Notes under the pieces: generated by a model
The model's database searches: none
What the model saw: the letters and a program-made list of their open reading frames with translations, nothing else
Told to the model about the DNA's origin: nothing
Position numbers and translations under genes: made by a program
NCBI GenBank assembly: GCA_038207585.1
Contig: JBBQZP010000063.1
Location: 1 to 7,802, forward strand
From: JBBQZP01 sp038207585
GTDB taxonomy: Bacteria; Pseudomonadota; Alphaproteobacteria; Rhodobacterales; Rhodobacteraceae
Reading direction: 5' to 3'
Length of the DNA: 7,802 nucleotides
Shown: one piece after another, positions 1 through 5,207 of the stretch
How the letters are laid out: each line of letters starts with the position of its first letter
How positions within the stretch are numbered: position 1 is the stretch's first letter

Positions 1-256
1 CCATCCGCTCCCCAGCAGCCCCCCGCAGATCCTCGATCAACGCGCCCGCAGCCCCCTCGCTCAGATCACCGGGCTCCACCCCCAGCGCGACGGCCAGCCG
101 CTCCAGAACCGCCCCGGTCGCGCGCCGCCGGTCATGCTCGATCAGGTTGAGGTATGAGGCCGATATCCCCGCCGCCCGCGCAACGTCCGCCTGCCGCAAG
201 CCCAAAGCCAGCCGCCGCTCCCGCACCCGCCCCCCCGTTAATCCGCGTGCTGGCAT
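1..256 (-). CDS. XRE-family regulator, ScfR/PccR-like, N-terminal part (C-terminus beyond left edge)
   Basis: The first 85 residues are visible, from the ATG at 256-254 to the window edge. A SD-like AAGGGAG lies 8-9 nt before the ATG. Residues 9-45 form a Cro/C1-type helix-turn-helix: GRVRERRLALGLRQADVARA, then the recognition helix SASYLNLIEHDRR. The arrangement T-G-R-x-R-E-R-R...SYLNLIEH near the very N-terminus, followed by a helical LALGVEPGDLSEGA stretch, is typical of the short-chain fatty acyl-CoA regulators (ScfR, including PccR and RamB). Those proteins have an N-terminal HTH and a large C-terminal ligand-sensing region, roughly 400-500 aa in total; the latter lies outside this window. 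The family usually controls short-chain acyl-CoA metabolism genes and often its own gene. The target here is unknown, and the pyrimidine operon further right ends toward this gene, so a link is not evident. Another XRE family remains possible without the C-terminus. Confidence 0.85.
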   Translation of the reverse strand, partial: MPARGLTGGRVRERRLALGLRQADVARAAGISASYLNLIEHDRRRATGAVLERLAVALGVEPGDLSEGAAGALIEDLRGAAGERM

Positions 257-280
257 GAGTGTCTCCCTTGAGGGGGAGAG

Positions 281-316
281 TTTACAATACGCGGCCCGGT
301 TTACAAAGGGTGTAAA
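281..316. promoter_or_regulatory. Putative operator/promoter region of the XRE regulator with TTTACA boxes
   Basis: Three related boxes lie 25-60 bp upstream of the regulator's ATG: TTTACA at 281-286, TTTACA at 300-305 and its inverse TGTAAA at 311-316. The last two form a perfect 6-bp inverted repeat with a 5-bp spacer; the first two are direct repeats 19 bp apart, about two helical turns. The 300-307 box reads TTTACAAA, one base from the TTTGCAAA box that I recall for PccR/RamB-type regulators. Placement and symmetry suggest autoregulation, possibly with control of the divergent gene at 408. I could not place a well-spaced -35/-10 pair with confidence. Confidence 0.45.
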
Positions 317-341
317 GGGGGGGGGTAGGTTCGCGTCAGAT

Positions 342-360
342 GTCCGCTATGCGGACTTTT
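342..360 (+). other. Perfect short hairpin followed by TTTT (terminator-like or operator)
   Basis: GTCCGC (342-347), loop TAT, GCGGAC (351-356), then TTTT (357-360). The 6-bp GC-rich stem plus T-run has the form of a weak intrinsic terminator on the plus strand. It lies 48 bp upstream of the orphan gene's start and just after a run of nine G (317-325). It could stop antisense or read-through transcripts from the left, or be part of a dispersed repeat or a protein site. Only the symmetry and T-run are direct observations. Confidence 0.3.
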
Positions 361-407
361 CTGCCATTGATAGTGCATACGACACCTACATGTGTGATGG
401 TGCTATC

Positions 408-851
408 ATGGCGAGACGAACTGAACTTAAAGGCATCTGCAACGATCTGTTGTCCGCATTCGTTAGCAGGAATAATGACCTAGAAGGTTACTGGGCTTTG
501 GGCCGGTGCAGTGCTTGGCTGGAAGACGAACAGATAAGCACAATCAAGGTTCCTCTGGTCGGAACGACAACAAATGACGAAAAACCTCAAGTTTCTGTAA
601 TATCGCGGTATTTCAGAGAAATGCTTAAAGATATGCTGTCCCGTCACAAGCTGAATATCGACTGGGTGGCGGATGGTCACATCACGATTGAACGCGAGAA
701 TACTAAACGACTTCAGTGTTCAATTAACTTGATTTCTGACCTTGGGCGCAAGTTTCAATCCACCCGCTCCTTAGCAGTTCGCAGCCATGATCCTAGCCGA
801 GAATTGAGACGTCACTTCGATAATTGGGGCATCAGCAACAAACCTGAATAA
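408..851 (+). CDS. Orphan hypothetical protein, lower GC than its surroundings
   Basis: I do not recognise a named family. From the ATG at 408 the product is 147 aa, beginning MARRTELKGICNDLLSAFVS and ending with the charged stretch DPSRELRRHFDNWG. It has no signal peptide or membrane segment, mixes acidic and basic residues, and looks like a soluble cytoplasmic alpha/beta protein. The open frame reaches back to 147, but that part is antisense to the regulator and crosses the operator and G9 run, so it was excluded; ATG 390 (MCDGAIM...) is an alternative start. No strong SD precedes either start. Composition is clearly more A/T-rich than neighbouring genes (codons such as aat, ata, tta, aaa), which suggests horizontal acquisition. 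It stands alone on the plus strand, divergent from the regulator and convergent with the pyrimidine operon. Coding status rests on the long open frame and protein-like composition. Confidence 0.6.
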   Translation: MARRTELKGICNDLLSAFVSRNNDLEGYWALGRCSAWLEDEQISTIKVPLVGTTTNDEKPQVSVISRYFREMLKDMLSRHKLNIDWVADGHITIERENTKRLQCSINLISDLGRKFQSTRSLAVRSHDPSRELRRHFDNWGISNKPE

Positions 852-896
852 GCGTAGGTTTGGCCCAAAGCAGACAACGGTGGTAATCGCCCCCCG

Positions 897-967
897 CTTT
901 CATTTTGACCCAAATATCCTCGGGGCGTGAATTGGCCAACGGCCAAGAGGGGGGCAGACAGCCCCCC
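897..967. repeat. Structured intergenic repeat, copy 1
   Basis: A 29-nt box (897-925, containing TTTTGACCCAAATATCCTCG) is identical to one at 3908-3936. It is followed by a variable hairpin, TTGGCC-AAC-GGCCAA (932-946), and an invariant hairpin with 7-bp stem GGGGGGC/GCCCCCC and loop AGACA (949-967), also identical in copy 2. The element lies between the convergent ends of the orphan gene and the operon. From memory, similar box-plus-G/C-hairpin units are scattered in Rhodobacteraceae intergenic regions; I cannot give a name or count. Strand of action is unknown. Confidence 0.75.
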
Positions 968-968
968 T

Positions 969-991
969 AAAATTCTTCCTTCAAGAATTTT
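969..991. terminator. Perfect 9-bp A/T-rich inverted repeat, possible bidirectional terminator component
   Basis: AAAATTCTT (969-977), loop CCTTC, AAGAATTTT (983-991). It directly follows the C-run of the repeat's last hairpin, so the GC hairpin 949-967 and this A/T hairpin are stacked. It lies between convergent genes, where it could help end transcription from either side, more plausibly for the orphan gene at 408-851. The stem is A/T-rich and not followed by a long T-run, so termination is uncertain. Confidence 0.4.
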
Positions 992-1022
992 CCCTCCGGC
1001 ACGCAAACGCGCGCGGGGCCGC

Positions 1023-1053
1023 AAAAGGCGCGCCGGATCACCCCGGCGCGCCC
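1023..1053 (-). terminator. Intrinsic terminator of the pyrimidine/ABC operon
   Basis: On the minus strand, 8 bases after the TGA of the binding-protein gene, a 10-bp GC stem (GGCGCGCCGG / CCGGCGCGCC, 1027-1036 and 1043-1052) with a 6-nt loop is followed by TTTT (AAAA at 1023-1026 on the plus strand). This is a typical rho-independent layout and marks the 3' end of the operon. Confidence 0.85.
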
Positions 1054-1060
1054 AAAACCC

Positions 1061-2041
1061 TCACTTCAGCGCGATATCCGTCACGACATGGCTCCATGCC
1101 CCCTCAGGAGCCTTGGAAATCACCGGGTCCGACCCGCCCGCCATCAGCTTGTCAACGGTGCGCTGATAATCGGCCTCCAACAGCGTGCCGTCCGACCCTG
1201 CGGTCAGCTTGGCAATCTCGCCCATCATGCGCTTCTGGTGGTTTTCGGTCTGCGCGCCGGTCTCGTCATTTTCCAGCACGATCCCCGCCGCCTCATCCGG
1301 GTTGGCTTCGGCATATTTCCAGCCCTTCATGCTGGCCCGCACGAATTTTGCCATCGTCTCGACAAAGGCCGGGTCCGCCAGCTTGTCCTCCAGCACGTAA
1401 AGCCCGTCTTCCAGCGTGGCCATGCCCTCATCTTCATACTTGAAGGTCACCAGATCCTCGGGCGTGATCCCCGCATCAATCACCTGCCAATACTCGTTAT
1501 AGGTCATCGTCGATACGCAGGCCGCCTGCTTTTGCAACAGCGGGTCCACGTTGAACCCCTGCTTCAACACGGTGACACCCCCCGCAGAACCATCGGTTTT
1601 CAGGCCAAGCTGCGACATCCAGTTCAGGAACGGATATTCATTGCCGCCAAACCATACCCCCAGCGTCTTGTCGGCAAAATCGGCGGGCGACGCCACGCCC
1701 GATTCCTTCAGACAGGTCAGCATCATGCCCGACGATTTGAAGGGCTGCGCGATGTTCACCAGCGGCACACCCTTTTCCCGCGCGGCCAGCGCAGACGGCA
1801 TCCAGTCCACCACCACATCCGCACCGCCCCCCGCCAGAACCTGCGTCGGCGCCACATCAGGGCCGCCCGGCAGGATCGTGACGTTCAGCCCTTCCTCGTC
1901 GTAAAACCCTTTGTCCTTGGCCACATAATAGCCCGCAAACTGCGCCTGCGTGACCCATTTCAGCTGCAGCGTAACATCCTCGGCCTGCGCGCCTGTCGCC
2001 GCAAAGGCCGCGAACATCGCCCCTGTCAGTAGTTTCTTCAT
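1061..2041 (-). CDS. ABC transporter periplasmic substrate-binding protein, NMT1/ThiY-like (pyrimidine-type ligand)
   Basis: This is a 326-aa secreted solute-binding protein that would deliver ligand to the permeases encoded just upstream. The start is the ATG at 2041: a strong AAGGAGG (2048-2054) sits 6 nt before it, whereas the in-frame TTG at 2047 abuts the SD and cannot be used. Residues 1-20 are a Sec signal peptide (MKKLL, hydrophobic core, AQA before Glu21). The mature protein opens with LQLKWVTQAQFAGYYVAKDK, the hallmark of the NMT1/THI5-like fold, followed by GFYDEEGL and later MTYNEYW. The family includes ThiY (formylaminopyrimidine) and other binders of pyrimidine-like, sulfonate or riboflavin-type compounds. 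Beside dihydropyrimidinase, a pyrimidine, dihydropyrimidine or hydantoin ligand is the best inference. It is the last gene of the operon, 54 bp after the permease and just before the terminator. Length is normal for the family. Confidence 0.92.
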   Translation of the reverse strand: MKKLLTGAMFAAFAATGAQAEDVTLQLKWVTQAQFAGYYVAKDKGFYDEEGLNVTILPGGPDVAPTQVLAGGGADVVVDWMPSALAAREKGVPLVNIAQPFKSSGMMLTCLKESGVASPADFADKTLGVWFGGNEYPFLNWMSQLGLKTDGSAGGVTVLKQGFNVDPLLQKQAACVSTMTYNEYWQVIDAGITPEDLVTFKYEDEGMATLEDGLYVLEDKLADPAFVETMAKFVRASMKGWKYAEANPDEAAGIVLENDETGAQTENHQKRMMGEIAKLTAGSDGTLLEADYQRTVDKLMAGGSDPVISKAPEGAWSHVVTDIALK

Positions 2042-2047
2042 CGTCAA

Positions 2048-2054
2048 CCTCCTT
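2048..2054 (-). promoter_or_regulatory. Strong Shine-Dalgarno site deciding the binding-protein start
   Basis: AAGGAGG on the minus strand, 6 nt from the ATG at 2041. It is the best ribosome-binding site in the window, consistent with a need for excess periplasmic binding protein over the membrane subunits. Confidence 0.85.
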
Positions 2055-2059
2055 GTTGC

Positions 2060-2076
2060 GGGGCCTTTGCGGCCCC
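2060..2076 (-). other. GC-rich intercistronic stem-loop upstream of the binding-protein gene
   Basis: On the minus strand, GGGGCC-GCAAA-GGCCCC forms a 6-bp perfect stem with a GNRA-like loop, between the permease stop (2096) and the SD at 2048-2054. It lacks a T-run, so it is not a simple terminator. Stem-loops beside binding-protein genes in ABC operons are known to protect mRNA segments from 3' exonucleases and set subunit ratios; that role here is inferred. Confidence 0.5.
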
Positions 2077-2095
2077 TTTGTTAAACCCTTTGGCC

Positions 2096-3043
2096 CTAAA
2101 GCCGCTGACTCGGGTGCCAGAACGTCACCCCGCGCTCAATCACTGTGATCACCCCATAAAAGGCCGAACCGGCCAGTGCTGCAACGGCAATTGTCGCCCA
2201 GATCATATCCAGACCGGTCCGCCCGATCTCGGCGTTGATCCGAAAGCCCATGCCCTGCGTCGGGCTGCCGAAGAACTCGGCCACAATCGCGCCGATCAGG
2301 GCAAGCGTCGAGGCGATCTTCAACCCGTTGAAAATGAACGGCATCGCGGCAGGCAGGCGCAGCTTCCAAAGCCCCTGCCAATACCCTGCCCCCCAGGTCG
2401 CCATCAGATCGCGCTGCATCCGGTCTGATGCTGCAAGCCCCGCAACGGTATTCACCAGCACCGGAAAAAACACCATGATCACGACAACGGCGGCTTTTGA
2501 ATGCCAGTCAAACCCGAACCACATCACCATGATCGGGGCGACCCCTACAATCGGCAGTGCCGCAACGAAATTGCCCACCGGCAGCAAGCCGCGTTGCAAA
2601 AACGGGCTACGGTCGATCAGCACCGCAACCGCAACCGCAGCGCCGCAGCCGATGACATAGCCGCTGAGCGCGCCTTTCAGAAACGTCTGCACGAAATCGG
2701 CCCAAAGCACCGGAGCCGCCTGCACGAATTTAGCCGCAATCACCGAAGGTGCGGGCAAGACCGCAGGCGAGATGTCGTAAAGCCCGACCGCCATCTGCCA
2801 AAGCCCCAACACCGCCGCGCCGAAAACCACCGGCACCGCGTAGCACACCCAAACGCCCTGCCCCCGTGCGAGCCCCGCGTTCACCATCCACGCCCCGGCC
2901 CAAAAGCACAGCAGGATCGCCGCCTGCCAATTCAGCGCGAACAGAGCACCCAGACCCAAAACCAGACCCAGCAACGCGGGCAGGCCATCCAGCGCCGAAA
3001 GCGCGTCTGACACTCGCCCCGTGCGCCGCGCCGACCCACTCAT
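2096..3043 (-). CDS. ABC transporter permease (BPD_transp_1 family), second of two, with extra N-terminal membrane segments
   Basis: A 315-aa inner-membrane subunit of the importer. The ATG at 3043 overlaps the TGA of the preceding permease by 4 nt (ATGA), so translation is probably coupled. Residues about 20-88 hold roughly three hydrophobic segments (LPALLGLVLGLGALFAL, AAILLCFWAGAWMV, WVCYAVPVVFGAAVLGLW) before the LPAPSVIAAKF motif that normally begins near the first core helix. The core has the inner-membrane EAA-type loop at about 203-235, including TWGAGYWQGLWKLRLPAAMP, which docks with the ATPase. It differs from the other permease in sequence and length, so the channel is a heterodimer. 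Related systems are the SsuC/TauC/ThiX-type permeases. The stop is TAG at 2098-2096. The N-terminal extension (8-9 helices in all, by eye) is longer than in SsuC-like proteins. Confidence 0.9.
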   Translation of the reverse strand: MSGSARRTGRVSDALSALDGLPALLGLVLGLGALFALNWQAAILLCFWAGAWMVNAGLARGQGVWVCYAVPVVFGAAVLGLWQMAVGLYDISPAVLPAPSVIAAKFVQAAPVLWADFVQTFLKGALSGYVIGCGAAVAVAVLIDRSPFLQRGLLPVGNFVAALPIVGVAPIMVMWFGFDWHSKAAVVVIMVFFPVLVNTVAGLAASDRMQRDLMATWGAGYWQGLWKLRLPAAMPFIFNGLKIASTLALIGAIVAEFFGSPTQGMGFRINAEIGRTGLDMIWATIAVAALAGSAFYGVITVIERGVTFWHPSQRL

Positions 3044-3897
3044 CGCCCCATCCCCATCCGCCGCAAGACACCCCGCTCCACCCCGCCCACGGCCACCACC
3101 AACGCCGCAGCCATCGTCGCGGCCAGCATCAGCGCGGCCCAGATCTGAACCGTCTGGCCGTAATAACTGCCCTGCAACAACCGCGCACCCAAGCCCGCAG
3201 GCTGGTTCAACTCGCCCACGATCGCGCCCACCAACGCCGCCGCAATGCCGATCTTGAGACTGGCAAACAGATACGGCATCGAACTTGGCAGCCGCAATTT
3301 CCCAAAGACCGCCGCCCCCCCGGCCCCGTAGGTGCGCAACAGATCAAGCTGCATCGCATCGGGGCTGCGCAGCCCCTTAACCATGCCCACAACCACCGGA
3401 AAGAACGACAGATACGCCGAAATCACCGCTTTTGTGACCAACCGTGACGCCCCCACCTCATTCATCACCAAAGCCAGAACCGGTGCCAAAGCGATGATCG
3501 GCACCATCTGGCTTGCAATCGCCCAGGGCATCACGCTCAGATCCATCGCGCGGCTGTGCACGATGCCAACAGCCAGGGCCACTCCCAGAACCGTGCCGAT
3601 CACAAACCCCAGCAAAGTCCCCGACAGCGTGATCCACGCATGATAAACCAGAGAGCGCTTTGAGGTCACCGCTTGCCCCGCGACCCCCTCCCACAGCCCC
3701 ACAGCCACCTGATGCGGCGCGGGCAGAACCGGGCGCTCCTGCGCCATGGTCAGCGGCACGATCTGTGCAAAGCTGATCTCGGTCCCCGCCCGCGCCGCCT
3801 GATCCCGCTCCCACGGCGCGTTCATCCAGACGGCCCCCGCGTACCAAAGACACAGGATAGCGCCCAGCACCACCAGAACCGGCAAAGCCCGCCTCAC
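3040..3897 (-). CDS. ABC transporter permease (BPD_transp_1 family), first of two
   Basis: A 285-aa inner-membrane permease. I chose the GTG at 3897 because the product then begins VRRALPVLVVLGAILCLWYA, a basic start followed at once by a transmembrane helix, and AAAGGG lies about 9 nt upstream. A TTG at 3924 would add nine residues read from inside the repeat element. After the first helix comes a periplasmic stretch (about 23-60), then LPAPHQVAVGLW and the core helices. The ATPase-docking loop includes LLRTYGAGGAAVFGKLRLPS, matching the EAA consensus. It partners with the permease at 2096-3043, whose start overlaps its stop, and with the ATPase upstream. It is separated from the ATPase gene by 108 bp holding repeat copy 2, the largest gap in the operon, so its translation is probably initiated independently. 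Confidence 0.87.
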   Translation of the reverse strand: MRRALPVLVVLGAILCLWYAGAVWMNAPWERDQAARAGTEISFAQIVPLTMAQERPVLPAPHQVAVGLWEGVAGQAVTSKRSLVYHAWITLSGTLLGFVIGTVLGVALAVGIVHSRAMDLSVMPWAIASQMVPIIALAPVLALVMNEVGASRLVTKAVISAYLSFFPVVVGMVKGLRSPDAMQLDLLRTYGAGGAAVFGKLRLPSSMPYLFASLKIGIAAALVGAIVGELNQPAGLGARLLQGSYYGQTVQIWAALMLAATMAAALVVAVGGVERGVLRRMGMGR

Positions 3898-3907
3898 GCC
3901 CCTGACC

Positions 3908-3983
3908 CTTTCATTTTGACCCAAATATCCTCGGGGGGGAGGGCCGGATTTGATCCGGCCCGTCGGGGGGCAGACAGCCCCCC
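3908..3983. repeat. Structured intergenic repeat, copy 2, inside the operon
   Basis: The 29-nt box at 3908-3936 is identical to 897-925. It is followed by a central hairpin GGGCCGGAT-TTG-ATCCGGCCC (3941-3961), different in sequence from that of copy 1 but again perfectly paired, then the same 19-nt hairpin GGGGGGC-AGACA-GCCCCCC (3965-3983). It fills most of the ATPase-permease gap. Read on the operon strand the hairpins come first, then GAGGATATTTGGGTCAAAAT, ending 11 nt before the permease GTG, so it forms the 5' leader of the permease cistron. Confidence 0.75.
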
Positions 3984-4005
3984 GTCCCGCTCGATGAAAC
4001 AGGCC

Positions 4006-4785
4006 TCACGCCTCATCCGAATGCCCCGCACGCAACCCCTCACGCACACGGTGCGCAATGGCGATGAACTCCGCCGAGTCGCGGATATCCAGCGGGCGAT
4101 CCTTCGGCAGGGGACTCTCGATCACATCCGTAATCCGCCCCGGCCGCGGGCTCATCACCACGATCTTGGTGGAAAGATACACCGCCTCGGGGATCGAGTG
4201 GGTAACAAACGCAATCGTCTTGCCCGTCCGCGCCCAGAGCTTGAGCAGTTCCTCATTCAGACGGTCCCGCACGATCTCGTCCAGCGCCCCGAACGGCTCG
4301 TCCATGAGCAGAATATCCGCATCAAACGCCAGCGCCCGCGCGATGGAGGCGCGCTGCTGCATCCCGCCCGAAAGCTGCCAAGGAAATTTCCCGCCAAACC
4401 CTTCCAGTTCAACCAGTTGCAGCACGTCCTTCACACGCTTTTCTTGATCAACCCGCGAAAACCCCATGATCTCCAGCGGCAGACGGATATTGCCCGCAAT
4501 CGTGCGCCACGGATACAGCCCCGCCGCCTGAAACACATAGCCATAAGCCCGCGCCCGGCGTGCCTCGTCCGGCGGCAACCCGTTAACCGTCAACGTGCCC
4601 CCGGTCGGAGTTTCCAACGCCGCAATCGCCCGCAACAGCGTGGTCTTGCCACAACCTGACGGGCCGATAAAGCTGACAAACTCGCCCTTCCCGATGCTCA
4701 GGTTCACGTCTTTAAGCGCGTGCACAGGGCCGTCGTTCGTGGGGAAGGTCAACTCAACGCCATTTGCCTCAATTACCGAGTTCAT
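4006..4785 (-). CDS. ABC transporter ATP-binding protein (SsuB/TauB/ThiZ-like)
   Basis: A 259-aa cytoplasmic ATPase that powers the importer. All catalytic motifs are present: Walker A GPSGCGKTT (41-49), Q-loop Gln86 in VFQAAGLYPWR, signature LSGGMQQR (138-145), Walker B ILLMDEP (158-164), D-loop GALD (166-169) and switch His196 in VTHSIPEAV. The AGLYPWRT and MQQRASIARAL sequences are typical of the nitrate/sulfonate/taurine/pyrimidine group rather than sugar or amino-acid importers. The ATG at 4785 was chosen because it overlaps the TGA of the VOC gene (ATGA) and has GGGAG 5 nt upstream; a GTG at 4797 would lie before that SD. Length is normal and there is no C-terminal regulatory domain. 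The gene starts the importer half of the operon. Confidence 0.95.
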   Translation of the reverse strand: MNSVIEANGVELTFPTNDGPVHALKDVNLSIGKGEFVSFIGPSGCGKTTLLRAIAALETPTGGTLTVNGLPPDEARRARAYGYVFQAAGLYPWRTIAGNIRLPLEIMGFSRVDQEKRVKDVLQLVELEGFGGKFPWQLSGGMQQRASIARALAFDADILLMDEPFGALDEIVRDRLNEELLKLWARTGKTIAFVTHSIPEAVYLSTKIVVMSPRPGRITDVIESPLPKDRPLDIRDSAEFIAIAHRVREGLRAGHSDEA

Positions 4786-5207
4786 TCCGACTCCCACATG
4801 CGCGCCTCTGCAAACTCGACGCTGTTGCCCGCAGGGTCACGAACGTAGATGGAACGCGCACCGTTGGGCCAGAAAAAATCGGCCTCAATGTCAACAGAGC
4901 ATCTTTTCAACCGGGCAACCCAGGCGTCAAGATTCGCCCCTTTCGTCGCAAAACAGACATGCCCCGCGCCCTCGGTGCCATGCAGCGGCACTGGCAGGGA
5001 ACCTTGCGCCGCAACCAGCCGCGTGACCTCGGACCTAAAGACCAACACAATGGTTGACGCAGAGCGGAAAAAGACATGCCGCCCGTCCTGTCGCGTGATC
5101 TCTTCAAGGCCCAGAATGCCACCGTAGAAGGCCGCCGCAGCATTTAAGTCATCTGCATAGAGTGCAACCTCAAGAACACCCTCAAGCGGTGGTATTGTGT
5201 TCTGCAC
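4782..5207 (-). CDS. VOC (glyoxalase/bleomycin-resistance fold) family protein
   Basis: A 141-aa protein with two beta-alpha-beta-beta-beta modules. Module 1 is about 8-58 (LEVALYADDLNAAAAFYGGI then LGLEE) and module 2 about 80-135 (GAGHVCFAT ... YVRDPAGNSVEFAE). The DPAGNSVEF motif and paired GH are hallmarks of the vicinal oxygen chelate superfamily. Candidate metal ligands are His83 and Glu131; the usual first-strand His appears to be Glu13, so metal use may differ. VOC proteins include lyases, isomerases, dioxygenases and binding proteins, so the reaction cannot be assigned. Its GTG start directly follows the TAG of dihydropyrimidinase (no spacer) and its TGA overlaps the ATPase ATG, so it is translationally locked into the operon. 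A role on a pyrimidine-breakdown intermediate or aldehyde by-product is only inference. No clear SD precedes the GTG. Confidence 0.88.
   Translation of the reverse strand: MQNTIPPLEGVLEVALYADDLNAAAAFYGGILGLEEITRQDGRHVFFRSASTIVLVFRSEVTRLVAAQGSLPVPLHGTEGAGHVCFATKGANLDAWVARLKRCSVDIEADFFWPNGARSIYVRDPAGNSVEFAEARMWESE
4791..4795 (-). promoter_or_regulatory. Shine-Dalgarno supporting the ATPase start
   Basis: GGGAG on the minus strand, 5 nt from the ATG at 4785 and inside the last codons of the VOC gene. It favours ATG 4785 over the in-frame GTG at 4797. Confidence 0.65.

Noticed and set aside
147..407. N-terminal extension of the orphan gene back to the ATG at 147
   Set aside because: It is antisense to the regulator's HTH codons and crosses the operator boxes, the G9 run and the hairpin; the A/T-rich protein-like composition begins near 390-408.
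812..1024. Minus-strand frame over the intergenic repeat
   Set aside because: It reads through the repeat hairpins and the A/T palindrome, is low in complexity and overlaps the orphan gene's end.
1088..2032. Long plus-strand frame opposite the binding protein
   Set aside because: His/Arg-rich translation typical of an antisense shadow in high-GC DNA; the minus-strand frame has a signal peptide, SD and family motifs.
2045..2047. TTG start for the binding protein
   Set aside because: It directly abuts AAGGAGG, leaving no room for initiation; the ATG at 2041 has ideal 6-nt spacing and begins a classical MKK signal peptide.
3894..3914. Six-codon leader peptide overlapping the permease start
   Set aside because: Too short to support as a gene, and its ATG comes from the repeat's conserved box; kept only as part of a finding.
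3922..3924. TTG start for the first permease
   Set aside because: It lies inside the conserved box of the repeat and would add nine residues unrelated to the family; the GTG at 3897 has AAAGGG upstream and starts just before the first membrane helix. Not fully excluded.
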